DNA from: Kiloniellaceae bacterium
Lineage (GTDB): Bacteria > Pseudomonadota > Alphaproteobacteria > Kiloniellales > J153
Reading direction: 5' to 3'
NCBI GenBank assembly: GCA_021776115.1
Contig: JAJFGN010000042.1
Span: 79,000 to 142,999 of the forward strand
Length of the DNA: 64,000 nt
The notes under the pieces are model-generated. The model worked only from the letters and a program-made list of their open reading frames with translations, did no database searches and was not told the origin of the DNA. Both the position numbers and the translations under genes were made by a program. Positions within the stretch are counted from its first letter, which is position 1; the number at the start of each line of letters is the position of its first letter. Of this stretch, positions 42,323-52,735 are shown piece after piece.

Positions 42323-43133
42323 GCTTGGTATTCTGGCGGGCGGCGGTGACCTGCCCGCGCGTTTGGTTGAGGCATGCCGCGCAGCCGGGCGGGAGGTCTT
42401 TGTCTTGGCGTTCGAGGGGCAAACCGACCCGAGCGCCGTCCGAGGGGCCGAGCATGCCTGGAGCCGCCTTGGCGCTGTTGGTAGCGCACTCCGAACCTTG
42501 CGTCAGGCGGGGGTTAGCGAGCTTGTGATGGCGGGGCCGATACGCCGGCCAAGCATGCGCGAGCTGCGGCCCGATCTGCGCGGTATCCAATTCTTTGCTA
42601 GAGTCGGCGCCGAAAGTCAGGGCGACGACGGTCTCTTAAGGGCCGTGATATCTGCGTTGGAGGAGGAGGGCTTTAACCTCTTGGGGATCGACGATGTTCT
42701 ATCCGGCGTCTTGGCCGAGGAAGGGAAATTCGGGGAACATTCTCCGGACGAGCGGGCCGATCTCGATATCGCGCGTGGGGTGCGTGTGGCGCTGGCCTTG
42801 GGCGCGGTCGATGTCGGACAGTCAGTCGTGGTCCAAGAGGGAACCGTTCTGGGCGTCGAGGCCATTGAAGGCACGGACCGCCTGTTGGCACGCTGCAAGG
42901 ATCTGCGCCGGGCGGGCCCTGGCGGCGTTCTTGTCAAATTGAAGAAACCCAAACAGGAAACCCGCGCCGATCTGCCGACCATCGGTCCACAAACGGTTCG
43001 GAACGCCGCTTCCGCTGGGCTGCGTGGCATCGCGGTTCAAGCCGGTGGCGCTTTGGTCATCGACCGGGCCAAGGTGGTCGAGACGGCCGACCGGGCCGGC
43101 ATATTCGTGATCGGAATCCAGGTAACTGAATGA
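42312..43133 (+). CDS. lpxI: UDP-2,3-diacylglucosamine pyrophosphatase LpxI
   Basis: Hydrolyses UDP-2,3-diacylglucosamine to lipid X. It is 273 residues with the family start LGILAGGGDLPARL, the central MAGPIRRPSMRELRPD segment and the C-terminal GPQTVRNAASAGLRGIAVQAG. LpxI replaces the unrelated LpxH in most alphaproteobacteria, and its place between lpxA and lpxB is typical. Confidence 0.95.
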   Translation: MADKLGILAGGGDLPARLVEACRAAGREVFVLAFEGQTDPSAVRGAEHAWSRLGAVGSALRTLRQAGVSELVMAGPIRRPSMRELRPDLRGIQFFARVGAESQGDDGLLRAVISALEEEGFNLLGIDDVLSGVLAEEGKFGEHSPDERADLDIARGVRVALALGAVDVGQSVVVQEGTVLGVEAIEGTDRLLARCKDLRRAGPGGVLVKLKKPKQETRADLPTIGPQTVRNAASAGLRGIAVQAGGALVIDRAKVVETADRAGIFVIGIQVTE

Positions 43134-44353
43134 CGGCGCGCGCGCCAAGCGCCGCTTCGCACGAAACCGGAGCGGACAGTGAACTTGGACCGTTGGTTTT
43201 TTTAATTGCTGGGGAGCCGTCGGGCGATCTTCTCGGCGCGCGCCTCATGGCGGCGCTCAAGGCACGGTGTGGCGGTCAGGTTCGCTTCGCGGGCGTTGGC
43301 GGCGCGGCCATGGCGGAACAGGGATTGAACTCCCTGGTTCCCATCTCAGACTTGGCGGTTATGGGCCTGATCGAGGTCGTACCGCATCTTCCGCGCATCT
43401 TGGGGCATATTCGCCGGACTGTGGCCAAGGTTCGCGCGCTACGCCCGGCCATTCTGGTGACCATCGACGCGCCGAATTTCTCGCTCGAAGTCGCCAAGCG
43501 CCTGGCCGGCGAAGGCATTCCCTTGGTGCACTATGTGGCGCCCTCGGTTTGGGCCTGGAAGCCGTGGCGCGCCAAGCGGATGGCCCGGTACCTGGACCAC
43601 CTTCTGACCTTGTTGCCGTTTGAACCGCCGTACTTCGAGCGCCACGGTTTGGCCACGACCTTTGTCGGCCACCCGGCGCTGGAGGCGGCGGGGGCGGGTG
43701 GCGATCCGGCGGCATTCCGACATCGCCACGGCATTCCAGATAGTGCACAGATAGTCTGTATCCTGCCCGGGAGCCGGCGCGGCGAGGTTCGCCGGCTTTT
43801 ACCGATTTTTCGTGAAGCTCTAGAACGCTTGGCGCCGCGCTTTCCGGACTTATGGTTGGTTGTTCCGACGGTTCCCACGGTCGCCGACGAGATTGCCGAG
43901 TCTGTTAAGGCCTGGCCACTTCCGGTCGCGGTCCTACGCGGCGGGTCGGCCAAGTACGATGCCTTCGCGGCCGCGGATGCGGCGCTGGCGGCCTCCGGCA
44001 CGGTTGCGGTTGAGCTGGCGGTGGCCAGTGTGCCGACTGTGATTGCGTATCGCCTGGCGCCGCTCACGGGCTTCTTGGCGCGCCTCCTCCTTAAGGTGAG
44101 GTATGCCAGCCTGCCCAATATCCTGCTCGATCGCGAAGTTCAGCCGGAGTTTCTTCAGGGCGATTGCACGGCCGACAATCTGGCGGGTGCTTTGGAACGA
44201 CTTCTGAGCGATCCCGCGGCCCGTGAGGCCCAGAAGGAGGGCGCTCGGGCCGCCGTGGCAAAACTCAGTGCCTGCGAGGAGACACCCAGTGAACTGGCCG
44301 CGCGGACGATCTTGGCGATGATCGATGCTGGCGGCGCTTTCCGAAACGGTTAA
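43130..44353 (+). CDS. lpxB: Lipid-A-disaccharide synthase
   Basis: GT-B glycosyltransferase (407 residues) that joins lipid X and UDP-diacylglucosamine. The N-terminal GEPSGDLLGARLMAAL, the VHYVAPSVWAWKPWRAKRM block and the C-terminal ASGTVAVELAVASVPTVIAYR nucleotide-binding segment are clear. It overlaps lpxI by 4 nt and ends the lipid A run. Confidence 0.97.
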   Translation: MTARAPSAASHETGADSELGPLVFLIAGEPSGDLLGARLMAALKARCGGQVRFAGVGGAAMAEQGLNSLVPISDLAVMGLIEVVPHLPRILGHIRRTVAKVRALRPAILVTIDAPNFSLEVAKRLAGEGIPLVHYVAPSVWAWKPWRAKRMARYLDHLLTLLPFEPPYFERHGLATTFVGHPALEAAGAGGDPAAFRHRHGIPDSAQIVCILPGSRRGEVRRLLPIFREALERLAPRFPDLWLVVPTVPTVADEIAESVKAWPLPVAVLRGGSAKYDAFAAADAALAASGTVAVELAVASVPTVIAYRLAPLTGFLARLLLKVRYASLPNILLDREVQPEFLQGDCTADNLAGALERLLSDPAAREAQKEGARAAVAKLSACEETPSELAARTILAMIDAGGAFRNG

Positions 44354-44380
44354 GATACGGCCAATTGATCAGGAGGATTT

Positions 44381-44785
44381 ATGACTGACACCAGTAAGTA
44401 CCGGCTATTGCACACCATGATCCGCGTGAAGGATATGGACAAATCGATCGACTTCTACACCCGGCTCCTAGGCATGTCGCAGATGCGCAGGCAGGACTAT
44501 CCCTCGGGTGAGTTCACGCTGGCTTTCGTTGGCTACGGTGACGAAAAGGACAATGCCGTTATCGAGCTGACCCACAACTGGGGCCAGGAGACGCCTTATG
44601 ACTTGGGCTCAGGGTTTGGGCACTTGGCGATCGGCGTCCCCGACATCTATGGAACCTGTGCGGCATTGGAAAAGGAAGGCGTGAAGATTCCGCGCCCGCC
44701 AGGTCCGATGAAACATGGCGGCAGTGTTATCGCTTTCGTTGAGGATCCCGACGGCTACAAAATCGAATTGATCGAACGTAAATAA
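44381..44785 (+). CDS. gloA: Lactoylglutathione lyase (glyoxalase I)
   Basis: Converts the methylglyoxal-glutathione hemithioacetal to S-lactoylglutathione. It is 134 residues with metal ligands His11, Glu62, His81 and Glu129 in the positions known for the Ni-dependent bacterial enzyme. A strong AGGAGGA (44371-44377) precedes the ATG. It is followed by a terminator. Confidence 0.93.
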   Translation: MTDTSKYRLLHTMIRVKDMDKSIDFYTRLLGMSQMRRQDYPSGEFTLAFVGYGDEKDNAVIELTHNWGQETPYDLGSGFGHLAIGVPDIYGTCAALEKEGVKIPRPPGPMKHGGSVIAFVEDPDGYKIELIERK

Positions 44786-44810
44786 TCGGCGACAGGCAGC
44801 AACAAAGACA

Positions 44811-44847
44811 AAGGCGCCGAATCTGAATTCGGCGCCTCTCTTTTCTT
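44811..44847. terminator. Bidirectional terminator between gloA and gltA
   Basis: A perfect 9-bp stem GGCGCCGAA (44813-44821) / TTCGGCGCC (44828-44836) is followed on the plus strand by TCTCTTTTCTT. On the minus strand it is followed by TTTGTCTTTG. It serves the convergent gloA and gltA genes. Confidence 0.88.
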
Positions 44848-44863
44848 ACCCCTACCTGTAACT

Positions 44864-46195
44864 TCAGCCGCGATCGGCGATTTGCACGAAGGGCCGCTTT
44901 TTGTTGCCAGTGTAAAGCTGCCGGGGCCGGCTGATACGGTGATGCGGATCCTCGATCATTTCCTGCCATTGCGCGACCCAACCGACCGTGCGGGCGAGCG
45001 CAAAGAGAACGGTGAACATTGAGGTCGGAAAACCCATGGCTTGAAGGATGATCCCAGAATAGAAGTCGACATTTGGGAACAACTTTTTCTCGACAAAATA
45101 CTCATCTTCGAGGGCGATGCGCTCTAATTCCATCGCAAGCTCGAGGAGCGGCTCGTCACGCATCCCCAAGTCCTCCAACACTTCATGGCAGCTTTCCCGC
45201 AAAACCGCCGCGCGCGGATCGTAGTTCTTATAGACCCGGTGACCGAAGCCCATGAGGCGGAAGGGATCGTTCTTGTCCTTCGCGCGTGCCAGAAACTCCG
45301 GGATCTTGTCCTTGGTTCCGATCTCGTGAAGCATCTTCAGGACGGCCTCGTTAGCGCCGCCGTGCGCGGGGCCCCACAGCGAAGCAATGCCGGCCGCGAT
45401 GCAGGCGAAAGGATTGGCGCCGCTGGAGCCGGCGATCCGCACTGTCGATGTTGAGGCGTTCTGCTCGTGGTCCGCGTGCAGAATGAAAATCCGGTCCATC
45501 GCGCGGGCAACCGCCGGGCGGACTTTGAAATCCTCGCACGGTACCGCAAACGTCATGTAGAGGAAATTTTCGGCATAGTTCAGGTCATTCCGCGGGTACA
45601 CGAAGGGCTGGCCGACCGAGTATTTGTAGGCCATCGCCGCGATGGACGGCATTTTGGCGATGAGCCGGTGCGAGGCGACCATGCGTTGATGCGGATCGCT
45701 TATGTCGGTCGAGTCGTGATAGAAGGCCGAAAGCGCGCCAACCACGCCGACCATGATCGCCATGGGGTGCGAATCTCGGCGGAATCCGCGGTACAGGTTC
45801 AGCATCTGTTCGTGCAGCATCGTATGGTAGGTGATCGTGCGCTCGAACTTGTCGCGCTCCTTCTTGGTCGGCAGCTCTCCGTGCAGCAGCAGATAGCAAA
45901 CCTCCATAAAGCTGCTGTTGCCGGCTAGGTCTTCGATCGCGTATCCGCGATGCATCAGGACGCCCTCGTCGCCATCGATATAGGTGATCGCGGAATCGCA
46001 ACTTCCGGTAGAAGTGTACCCTGGATCGTAGGTGAAGAATCCGGTCTCGGCATACAGGCGTCGCACGTCGACGACGCGCGGGCCAACCGTACCCTGCAAG
46101 ATCGGTAACTCGCAGGTCTTGCCCGTCGAGTTGTCAGTCAAGGTGACGGTTTGTGCGCCCTTGGATTGCTTCGGATCAGATTTTTTGTCAGCCAT
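44864..46195 (-). CDS. gltA: Citrate synthase
   Basis: Entry enzyme of the TCA cycle (443 residues, hexameric type II family). Catalytic residues sit in [10 protein letters not shown] (His), [10 protein letters not shown] (His) and in [13 protein letters not shown] (Asp further along). The start is the ATG at 46195 (MADKKSDP), giving the usual N-terminus; an in-frame reading 25 codons longer adds no family sequence. Last gene of the glnS-gltX-gltA run. Confidence 0.96.
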   Translation of the reverse strand: MADKKSDPKQSKGAQTVTLTDNSTGKTCELPILQGTVGPRVVDVRRLYAETGFFTYDPGYTSTGSCDSAITYIDGDEGVLMHRGYAIEDLAGNSSFMEVCYLLLHGELPTKKERDKFERTITYHTMLHEQMLNLYRGFRRDSHPMAIMVGVVGALSAFYHDSTDISDPHQRMVASHRLIAKMPSIAAMAYKYSVGQPFVYPRNDLNYAENFLYMTFAVPCEDFKVRPAVARAMDRIFILHADHEQNASTSTVRIAGSSGANPFACIAAGIASLWGPAHGGANEAVLKMLHEIGTKDKIPEFLARAKDKNDPFRLMGFGHRVYKNYDPRAAVLRESCHEVLEDLGMRDEPLLELAMELERIALEDEYFVEKKLFPNVDFYSGIILQAMGFPTSMFTVLFALARTVGWVAQWQEMIEDPHHRISRPRQLYTGNKKRPFVQIADRG

Positions 46196-46293
46196 ATGTC
46201 CGTGTTCCCCGTCCGTAATCCGCTCTCCCCGCGTGCGGTGCAGCATAGTGGCTAAACACGCTTTAGGCAAACCAACGGCGAACGTCGGAAAAG

Positions 46294-47691
46294 TTACTGA
46301 ATACGGTCGGCAATACGCGCTAGGGCCTCTTGTTGGCCGAGCACCAGCATGACTTCGAAGATCCCAGGCGATGTATGCGAGCCCGTCAAAGCAGCACGCA
46401 AGGGTTGTGCGACTAGGCCCAGTTTGACGCCTTCAGCCTCAGCGAAATTTCGCACCGCATCTTCGAGATTTGGCTCATCCCATACCGGAACATTTTGCAG
46501 GGACGGTAACAACCGCGCGAGGCGCGCGCAGGCTTCGCCGGACAACAGCGCCTGCGCCTTGGGCGTGAGAGCTAGGGGCCGGCTTGCAATGTAAAACGAC
46601 GCCTGTTGCGCCAGCTCTTTGAGTGTCTTGGCGCGCGATCTTAGCCCGGCCATGGCGCGGGTCAGACGCTCGCGTTGGTCGGCGGTCAGATCCTGTGCGT
46701 CCTCAAGATGCGGCTGCATGAGGTCCACCAGCCTAGACTCCTCGCATTCGCGAATGTAGTGCCCGTTCAGGTTCTCCATCCTGGCGAAGTCGAGCCGGGC
46801 TGGCGAGCGGCCAACGGCATCCAGATCGAACCAGTCAACGGCCTGGGCGTCGGAAATGATTTCTTCGTCGCCGTGGCTCCAGCCCAGGCGCAGGAGATAA
46901 TTGCGGAGAGCTTCGGGCAGATAGCCCATGTCGCGATAGGCCTCGATGCCCAAGGCCCCGTGCCGTTTCGACAGCTTCGCGCCATCGGGGCCGTGGATCA
47001 ACGGGATGTGCGCGAACTTGGGCAAGCTCCAATCCATGGCCAGGAAGAGTTGGGTTTGGCGGAATGCGTTGGTGAGGTGATCGTCGCCGCGGATGACGTG
47101 GGTTACACCCATATCGTTATCGTCGACCACAACCGAGAGCATGTAGGTCGGCGTGCCATCCGCGCGCAACAGAACCATGTCGTCGAGCTGTTGGTTCGCG
47201 ACCTCGACCCGGCCTTGAACCAGATCCTCGATGACGGTCTCGCCGTCCTGCGGCGCCTTAAGCCGGATGACCGGCGCGACGCCGGACGGCGCCTCCGCCG
47301 GATCGCGATCGCGCCAGCGCCCGTCGTAGAGCTTGGCCCGCCCTTCGGCACGGGCCTTCTGACGCATCTCATCCAGCTCTTCCGGCGAGCAATAACAGGG
47401 GTAGGCCTTACCGGCCGCCAGAAGCTGCTGCGCCACTTCGGCATGACGCTGCCGCCGCTCGAACTGATAGACAACCTCGTCATCCCAGGTCAGACCCAGC
47501 CACGTGAGGCCATCCAGGATGGTGGCGATCGCCTCGGGCGTGGAGCGTTTGCGGTCGGTATCCTCGATGCGCAGGCGGAATTGACCGCCGTGATGGCGCG
47601 CGAAAAGCCAGTTAAAAAGGGCCGTGCGCGCGCTGCCGATGTGCAGATAACCGGTTGGCGAGGGCGCGAAGCGGGTAACGACTTTTGTCAC
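46294..47691 (-). CDS. gltX: Glutamyl-tRNA synthetase
   Basis: Class I synthetase (465 residues). HIGS (17-20, the HIGH motif) in [19 protein letters not shown] and KLSKRHG (KMSKS motif) are present, with [11 protein letters not shown] in the connective domain and a C-terminal anticodon-binding domain. It starts 3 nt after the glnS stop. With GlnRS also present, this enzyme is probably specific for tRNA-Glu; that is an inference. Confidence 0.96.
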   Translation of the reverse strand: MTKVVTRFAPSPTGYLHIGSARTALFNWLFARHHGGQFRLRIEDTDRKRSTPEAIATILDGLTWLGLTWDDEVVYQFERRQRHAEVAQQLLAAGKAYPCYCSPEELDEMRQKARAEGRAKLYDGRWRDRDPAEAPSGVAPVIRLKAPQDGETVIEDLVQGRVEVANQQLDDMVLLRADGTPTYMLSVVVDDNDMGVTHVIRGDDHLTNAFRQTQLFLAMDWSLPKFAHIPLIHGPDGAKLSKRHGALGIEAYRDMGYLPEALRNYLLRLGWSHGDEEIISDAQAVDWFDLDAVGRSPARLDFARMENLNGHYIRECEESRLVDLMQPHLEDAQDLTADQRERLTRAMAGLRSRAKTLKELAQQASFYIASRPLALTPKAQALLSGEACARLARLLPSLQNVPVWDEPNLEDAVRNFAEAEGVKLGLVAQPLRAALTGSHTSPGIFEVMLVLGQQEALARIADRIQ

Positions 47692-47694
47692 GGT

Positions 47695-49386
47695 TTACTT
47701 GCCGCCTTTGGCTTGGGTCTTGGCCCAACCGTCGCGCAGCGCGATGGTGCGATTGAAGACCGCGTGTCCCGTTTTTGAATCGGGGTCGAGGCAGAAATAG
47801 CCCTCGCGCTCGAACTGGATCGCCTCGCCGAGCCGCGCTTCGCCCAGGGCCGGTTCCAGGCGGCAATCTTGCAGCACGCTCAGGGACTCCGGGTTGATGT
47901 CCTCCAGGAAGTCGCCTTGCGCGCCAGGGTCGGGCCGGGCGAAGAGGTAATCGTAAACCCGCACCTGGGCCCGCAGGGCGTGCGCGGCGGAGACCCAGTG
48001 GATCGTGGCCTTGACCTTGCGCCCGTCCGGCGCGTTGCCGCCACGGGTTTCGGGATCGTAGGTACAGCGCAGTTCGACGACCTCGCCGGCCTCGTTCTTG
48101 ACCGCCTCCCGGCAGGTCAGGAAAAAGGCGTAACGCAGCCTGACCTCGCGGCCCGGTGTCAGGCGAAAGAACTTCTTTGGCGGGTCCTCCATGAAGTCAG
48201 CCTGGTCGACGTAGATCTCGCGGCCAAAGGGCACTAGCCGGGTCCCGGAATCGGGGTCGGCAGGGTTGTTGACGGCTTCAAGCTCTTCGCTTTGGCCTTC
48301 GGGGTAGTTTTCGATCACCACCTTGAGTGGGCGTAGAACCGCCATGCGCCGGGGGGCAACCTGGTTCAGATACTCGCGGATGCAATGCTCCAACGCCGCG
48401 ACCTCGACCAGGTTGTCACTTTTGGTCAGGCCAATTCGATGCACGAAATCGCGGATCGCGGCCGGCGGCACGCCGCGCCGGCGCAGGCCGGCCAGGGTGG
48501 GCATGCGCGGATCGTCCCAGCCCGTGACGTGGCGCTCCTGGACGAGTTGCGTCAGGCGGCGCTTGGATAGCACCGTGTGGGTCAGATTCAGGCGCGAGAA
48601 CTCGTACTGCCGGGGCCGGCTGGAGGTCGGCAAATTATCGATCAGCCAGTCGTAAAGAGGGCGATGGTCTGCGAACTCCAAGGTGCACAGCGAGTGCGTG
48701 ACGCCCTCGATTGCGTCCGACTGCCCGTGGGCGAAGTCGTAGGTTGGATAGATGCACCAGGCGTCGCCGGTACGCGGGTGCGTGGCGCGCAGGATGCGAT
48801 ACAGCACGGGGTCACGCAGGTTGATGTTCCCCGACGCCATGTCGATCTTGGCACGCAGAACCCGGGCGCCGTCGGGAAACTCCCCGGCGCGCATGCGGGA
48901 AAACAGGTCCAGGTTTTCCTCGGCCGTGCGGTCGCGGAACGGGCTATTCTTGCCCGGCTCGGTCAAGGTGCCGCGATGGGCGCGTATCTCCTCCGCCGAA
49001 AGATCGTCCACATAGGCGTGGCCATTGCGGATCAGGTGGCACGCCCAGTCGTAGAGCGTTTCGAAATTATCCGAAGCAAAGAACAGGTGCTTGCCCCAGT
49101 TAAAGCCAAGCCAGCGGACATCGGCCTGAATGCTCTCGATGTACTCATGCTCTTCCTTAACCGGGTTAGTGTCGTCGAAGCGCAGGTGACAGCGGCCAGC
49201 GAACTCGGCCGCGACTCCGAAATTGAGGCAAATCGACTTGGCGTGCCCGATATGCAGATAGCCGTTCGGTTCTGGCGGAAACCGGGTCACCACGGTGTCG
49301 CACCGTCCTTCCGCGAGGTCGGCGCGAATAATGTCCCGGATAAAATCGCGGGGCTCTTCGGGGGTTTTGGCTTCGACTTCGTTCAT
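47695..49386 (-). CDS. glnS: Glutaminyl-tRNA synthetase
   Basis: Class I synthetase (563 residues) that charges tRNA-Gln directly. [23 protein letters not shown] carries [15 protein letters not shown] carries the KMSKS equivalent, and the C-terminal two-barrel anticodon domain is complete to the end. Length and motifs match the gammaproteobacterial type. Many alphaproteobacteria lack glnS and use GatCAB transamidation, so its presence is notable. Three 10-bp repeats lie just upstream. Confidence 0.97.
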   Translation of the reverse strand: MNEVEAKTPEEPRDFIRDIIRADLAEGRCDTVVTRFPPEPNGYLHIGHAKSICLNFGVAAEFAGRCHLRFDDTNPVKEEHEYIESIQADVRWLGFNWGKHLFFASDNFETLYDWACHLIRNGHAYVDDLSAEEIRAHRGTLTEPGKNSPFRDRTAEENLDLFSRMRAGEFPDGARVLRAKIDMASGNINLRDPVLYRILRATHPRTGDAWCIYPTYDFAHGQSDAIEGVTHSLCTLEFADHRPLYDWLIDNLPTSSRPRQYEFSRLNLTHTVLSKRRLTQLVQERHVTGWDDPRMPTLAGLRRRGVPPAAIRDFVHRIGLTKSDNLVEVAALEHCIREYLNQVAPRRMAVLRPLKVVIENYPEGQSEELEAVNNPADPDSGTRLVPFGREIYVDQADFMEDPPKKFFRLTPGREVRLRYAFFLTCREAVKNEAGEVVELRCTYDPETRGGNAPDGRKVKATIHWVSAAHALRAQVRVYDYLFARPDPGAQGDFLEDINPESLSVLQDCRLEPALGEARLGEAIQFEREGYFCLDPDSKTGHAVFNRTIALRDGWAKTQAKGGK

Positions 49387-49416
49387 GCCTTGCCGTCGAT
49401 CTTTCTAAGCAATTTT

Positions 49417-49446
49417 GTCCGTGCTGGTCCGTGCTGGTCCGTGCTG
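49417..49446 (-). repeat. Three perfect 10-bp tandem repeats upstream of glnS
   Basis: GTCCGTGCTG occurs three times head to tail on the plus strand (49417, 49427, 49437). The block ends 31 nt upstream of the glnS start codon. The 10-bp period is about one helical turn. Confidence 0.85.
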
Positions 49447-49616
49447 GCGGGCCGGGCATTTGCCCGCCGGGAACGGCGCGCTCTTTAGCATATCCCCGGC
49501 GGCGCGGCCATGGCGATCAGTCCCGTGCACGGGCCTCGTCAGAATCCCCTAAGCTGCGTTAGGATGTTGCGCTGGGGTCGGCCTTTTGAGGGCGCCGGCT
49601 TCTCCGGGGGCAGGAA

Positions 49617-51827
49617 TTGACGCTTTCGCACCTTTCGGCGCGGCCAGTTGGTCTTGGGCTGCAACTGTATTCTTGGCCGCTTCTGCGCCAACTCTCCGAG
49701 CTGCTCGTGGCCGAGCGCGACCGCTGGGCTCTGTGGCTGCCGGTCTTTTTTGCTGTCGGCATCGGGCTCTATTTCGCCTTGGCGGTAGAACCGCCCTTGT
49801 GGCTGGGCCTCGGCGGCGTGATCGCCGCTGTCGGCCTCTACCTTGTGTTGCGCGGTACGCCGAGCGGGCCTGCGTTGAGTTTGTTGGCGCTCGCGCTCGT
49901 GGCCGGATTCCTGACCGCCCAGGTACGCAGCGCCTTAGTCCAGGCACCGGTCCTAGCCAAGCGCATCGGGCCGGTGTGGGTTTCAGGCGAGGTTGAGACC
50001 CTGGAGCCGCGCGCCAAGGGTGCGAGGATTACCCTGCGCCAGCCCGATATCGCCCGTCTTGGGTCCAGCGAAACGCCGGCTCGTGTCCGAATCGTCGTCT
50101 CGTCCGTAGCACCGGACCTGCGACCTGGCGATTGGGTTCGACTGCGCGCGGTTTTACGGCCGCCGCCAGGCCCGTCTGCCCCCGGCGCGTTCGACTTTGC
50201 CCGCCAAGCCTATTTCCAACGCCTAGGCGCCGTCGGTTTCGCTTATGGCGGTATCCACTCGGTAAAACGGCAGACACCACAGAAGCAGGCGGCGATCTTT
50301 ACGCCCTTTGACGCCTGGGCCACCGCTTGGGCCGGGCTGCGCACCGACCTCGCGCGGCGGATTATGGTGGCTCTGCCGGGCCGCAGCGGCGCGGTCGCGG
50401 CGGCCCTAATGACGGGCGAGAGAGGCGCTATCGCTGAGGCGGATATGGCGGCCATGCGCGAGTCGGGCCTGGCCCACTTGCTTGCCATCTCCGGATTGCA
50501 CGTCGGCTTGGTCGCCGGCCTCCTATTCCTAGGACTGCGTGTCTTTCTGGCCGCGATACCGTCTCTGGCGCTGGACTATCCGATCAAGAAGTGGGCCGCC
50601 GCGGGTGCGGTGTGCGGCGCCTTCGCCTACCTGATGCTAACCGGCGCCACGATCCCAACCCAGCGCGCGTTCCTGATGGTCTCGCTGGTCTTTACCGCCG
50701 TGATCGTGGACCGCAGCGCGCTGTCCATGCGGCTCGTCGCCTGGGCCGCCTTCGCGGTCCTGGTCGTCGCGCCGGAAAGTCTTTTGAGCGCAAGCTTTCA
50801 GATGTCCTTTGCCGCCGTCATCGCCCTGATTGCAGCTTATGAATTTGTCCGCGAGCGCTTCGGCGTGCGCTTTGCCAGTCAAGGAATTCTGGGCCGGATC
50901 GGGGTCTATGTGGGCGGCGTGGCGTCGACATCCCTGATCGCCAGCCTGGCGACAGCGCCCTTCGCACTTTTCCATTTCAACCGGATCGCCTGGTTCGGCC
51001 TAGCCGCGAACCTGGTGGCGGTGCCCTTAACTGCCCTCTGGATCATGCCTTGGGCCTTGGTCGCCTTTGGCTTGATGCCCTTTGGCGCTGAACGCTTCGC
51101 GCTTGTGCCTATGGGCTGGGGCATAGAGGGCATGCTTGGCGTGGCCCATACGGTCGCGGCTTGGCCGGGCGCGACCCTCGCCGTGCCCGCCATGCCGACC
51201 GCCGGTTTGGTCGCCATTGCGCTGGGTGGCGTTTGGCTGTGCCTCTGGCGGCGGGCTTGGCGCCTCGTTGGCTTGACCGCGATCCTTCTGGGCTTGCTCA
51301 GTGCCGCCGCGACCGAGCCGCCCGATGTATTGGTGTCGGCAGACGGTGGGCTGTTCGGTGTGCGCGCGGCGGATGGAGCCTTGCTCCTGTCCAGCCGTTC
51401 GCGGCAGCGGTTCAGCGGCGAAACCTGGCGCCGCCGCCTGGGCGAAGACGAGGCTGAGAACTGGACTAGCGCAAGCACCGAGCTAGGCAGCGGATTGAGC
51501 TGCGATTCGCTCGGCTGCATTTACCGGGCGGGCGGCCAGGTGGTCGCCCTGGTGTACGATAGCCGCGCGCTCACCGACGACTGCGCAACCGCGACTGTCG
51601 TGATTAGTCGCGAGCCGGTCCGGCGCGGTCAGTGCCGAAGTGTTCGGCGCATCGTCGATCGCTTCGATCTATGGCGTGGCGGCGCGCACGCCTTCTGGCT
51701 TCGTAAGGACGGTGTGAGGGTGGAGAGCGCCGCCGCTTATCGGGGGGTTCGGCCCTGGGCGCCACAGCGCCCGCCCGCCGCGCGGCGCCGACATCGCGAG
51801 AAGGCGCGAGGTGCGCCTGGCATCTAG
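49617..51827 (+). CDS. comEC: ComEC/Rec2 family competence protein
   Basis: Polytopic inner-membrane channel for DNA uptake (736 residues). N-terminal helices and an OB-like periplasmic domain (about 100-210) are followed by the Competence core (about 225-560) with AAALMTGERGAI and ESGLAHLLAISGLHVGLVAGLLF. The C-terminal 170 residues contain no HxHxDH motif, so a catalytic metallo-beta-lactamase domain appears absent, as in many alphaproteobacterial ComEC proteins. Start TTG at 49617, with GGGGG 6 nt upstream; a later start is possible. Convergent with lexA, 17 nt apart. Confidence 0.9.
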   Translation: MTLSHLSARPVGLGLQLYSWPLLRQLSELLVAERDRWALWLPVFFAVGIGLYFALAVEPPLWLGLGGVIAAVGLYLVLRGTPSGPALSLLALALVAGFLTAQVRSALVQAPVLAKRIGPVWVSGEVETLEPRAKGARITLRQPDIARLGSSETPARVRIVVSSVAPDLRPGDWVRLRAVLRPPPGPSAPGAFDFARQAYFQRLGAVGFAYGGIHSVKRQTPQKQAAIFTPFDAWATAWAGLRTDLARRIMVALPGRSGAVAAALMTGERGAIAEADMAAMRESGLAHLLAISGLHVGLVAGLLFLGLRVFLAAIPSLALDYPIKKWAAAGAVCGAFAYLMLTGATIPTQRAFLMVSLVFTAVIVDRSALSMRLVAWAAFAVLVVAPESLLSASFQMSFAAVIALIAAYEFVRERFGVRFASQGILGRIGVYVGGVASTSLIASLATAPFALFHFNRIAWFGLAANLVAVPLTALWIMPWALVAFGLMPFGAERFALVPMGWGIEGMLGVAHTVAAWPGATLAVPAMPTAGLVAIALGGVWLCLWRRAWRLVGLTAILLGLLSAAATEPPDVLVSADGGLFGVRAADGALLLSSRSRQRFSGETWRRRLGEDEAENWTSASTELGSGLSCDSLGCIYRAGGQVVALVYDSRALTDDCATATVVISREPVRRGQCRSVRRIVDRFDLWRGGAHAFWLRKDGVRVESAAAYRGVRPWAPQRPPAARRRHREKARGAPGI

Positions 51828-51844
51828 ACCTTGGCAGTTCCGGC

Positions 51845-52543
51845 CTAATACCGCCGCAGCAGGCCGACGAGCTGGCCCTGTATTTTGACCCGCTCCGGCG
51901 GAAATATGCGGGTCTCGTAGTTTCGGTTGGCGGGTTCGAGCGCGATTGTGCGGCCCTTGCGCCGGATACGTTTCAGGGTGACTTCCCGGCCGTCTATGAG
52001 AGCAACGACGATAGTCCCGTTTTCGGCCGTGTCGGCGCGCTGTATCACCACCGTGTCGCCGTCCAGGATTCCGGCCTCGACCATGGAATCCCCGTCGACC
52101 TCCAGGGCATAGTGTTCGCCCTTGCCCAGAATTGTCGCCGGGACATCGATGAAATCGTCCTCGTCGCGCAGGGCTTCGACCGGTGTCCCCGCGGCAATGC
52201 GGCCGTACAGCGGCAACTGCACGGCTTCGCCTGCCTGCGCCACATTGGCGCCAGGCAGGGCGTTGCCGAAGTTGCCCTGAATGACCTTTGGCGCGAACTT
52301 GCTTCCACTATCCGCGGACCGCTCGGCGCTTTCCGGCATGCGCAGGATTTCGAGCGCGCGTGCGCGGTGCGGCAGGCGGCGGATAAAGCCGCGCTCCTCG
52401 AGGCCCGTGATCAAACGATGAATTCCCGATTTGGACTTGAGCTTCAAGGCATCCTTCATCTCGTCGAAAGATGGGGATATGCCCTGCTGGCTCAGACGGA
52501 GATGGATGAAGAGCAAAAGTTCGTGCTGTTTGCGCGTGAGCAT
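51845..52543 (-). CDS. lexA: LexA repressor
   Basis: SOS repressor (232 residues). The N-terminal winged helix (1-65) is [20 protein letters not shown] onward; the peptidase domain has the Ala118-Gly119 self-cleavage site (GRIAAGTP), Ser153 (DGDSM) and Lys191 (VTLKRI). The start is ATG 52543, where the family N-terminus begins; a 22-residue longer reading has no homology. Self-regulation is indicated by the SOS box overlapping its promoter. Confidence 0.97.
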   Translation of the reverse strand: MLTRKQHELLLFIHLRLSQQGISPSFDEMKDALKLKSKSGIHRLITGLEERGFIRRLPHRARALEILRMPESAERSADSGSKFAPKVIQGNFGNALPGANVAQAGEAVQLPLYGRIAAGTPVEALRDEDDFIDVPATILGKGEHYALEVDGDSMVEAGILDGDTVVIQRADTAENGTIVVALIDGREVTLKRIRRKGRTIALEPANRNYETRIFPPERVKIQGQLVGLLRRY

Positions 52544-52642
52544 GGACTGCCTAAACGCCCCCTTATCGCTTGCGCCCCGGCCCCTAGAGGAGTTCGCCCG
52601 AGGACCCACAACATATAGAACAAAACAAAAACGCCGCTACAT

Positions 52643-52671
52643 GTTCTAGTTTAGTTCTTTTTTGCCGTCAA
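52643..52671 (-). promoter_or_regulatory. lexA promoter overlapped by an SOS box
   Basis: The alphaproteobacterial LexA site GTTC-N7-GTTC is perfect at 52643-52657. On the minus strand a -35 TTGACG (52671-52666) and a -10 TAGAAC (52648-52643) are separated by 17 nt, so the operator covers the -10 element. This is the geometry expected for autorepression of lexA. Confidence 0.85.
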
Positions 52672-52735
52672 GGGGTCTCGAGCCGCAGGATTGTATTTTT
52701 ATCGAGCTATGGCGGCGCCGCTTCGGGCAAACGCG

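Noticed and set aside
51301-51827. A truncated or frameshifted metallo-beta-lactamase domain at the ComEC C-terminus
   Set aside because: The frame is open and alphaproteobacterial ComEC proteins commonly lack this catalytic domain, so there is no sign of damage.
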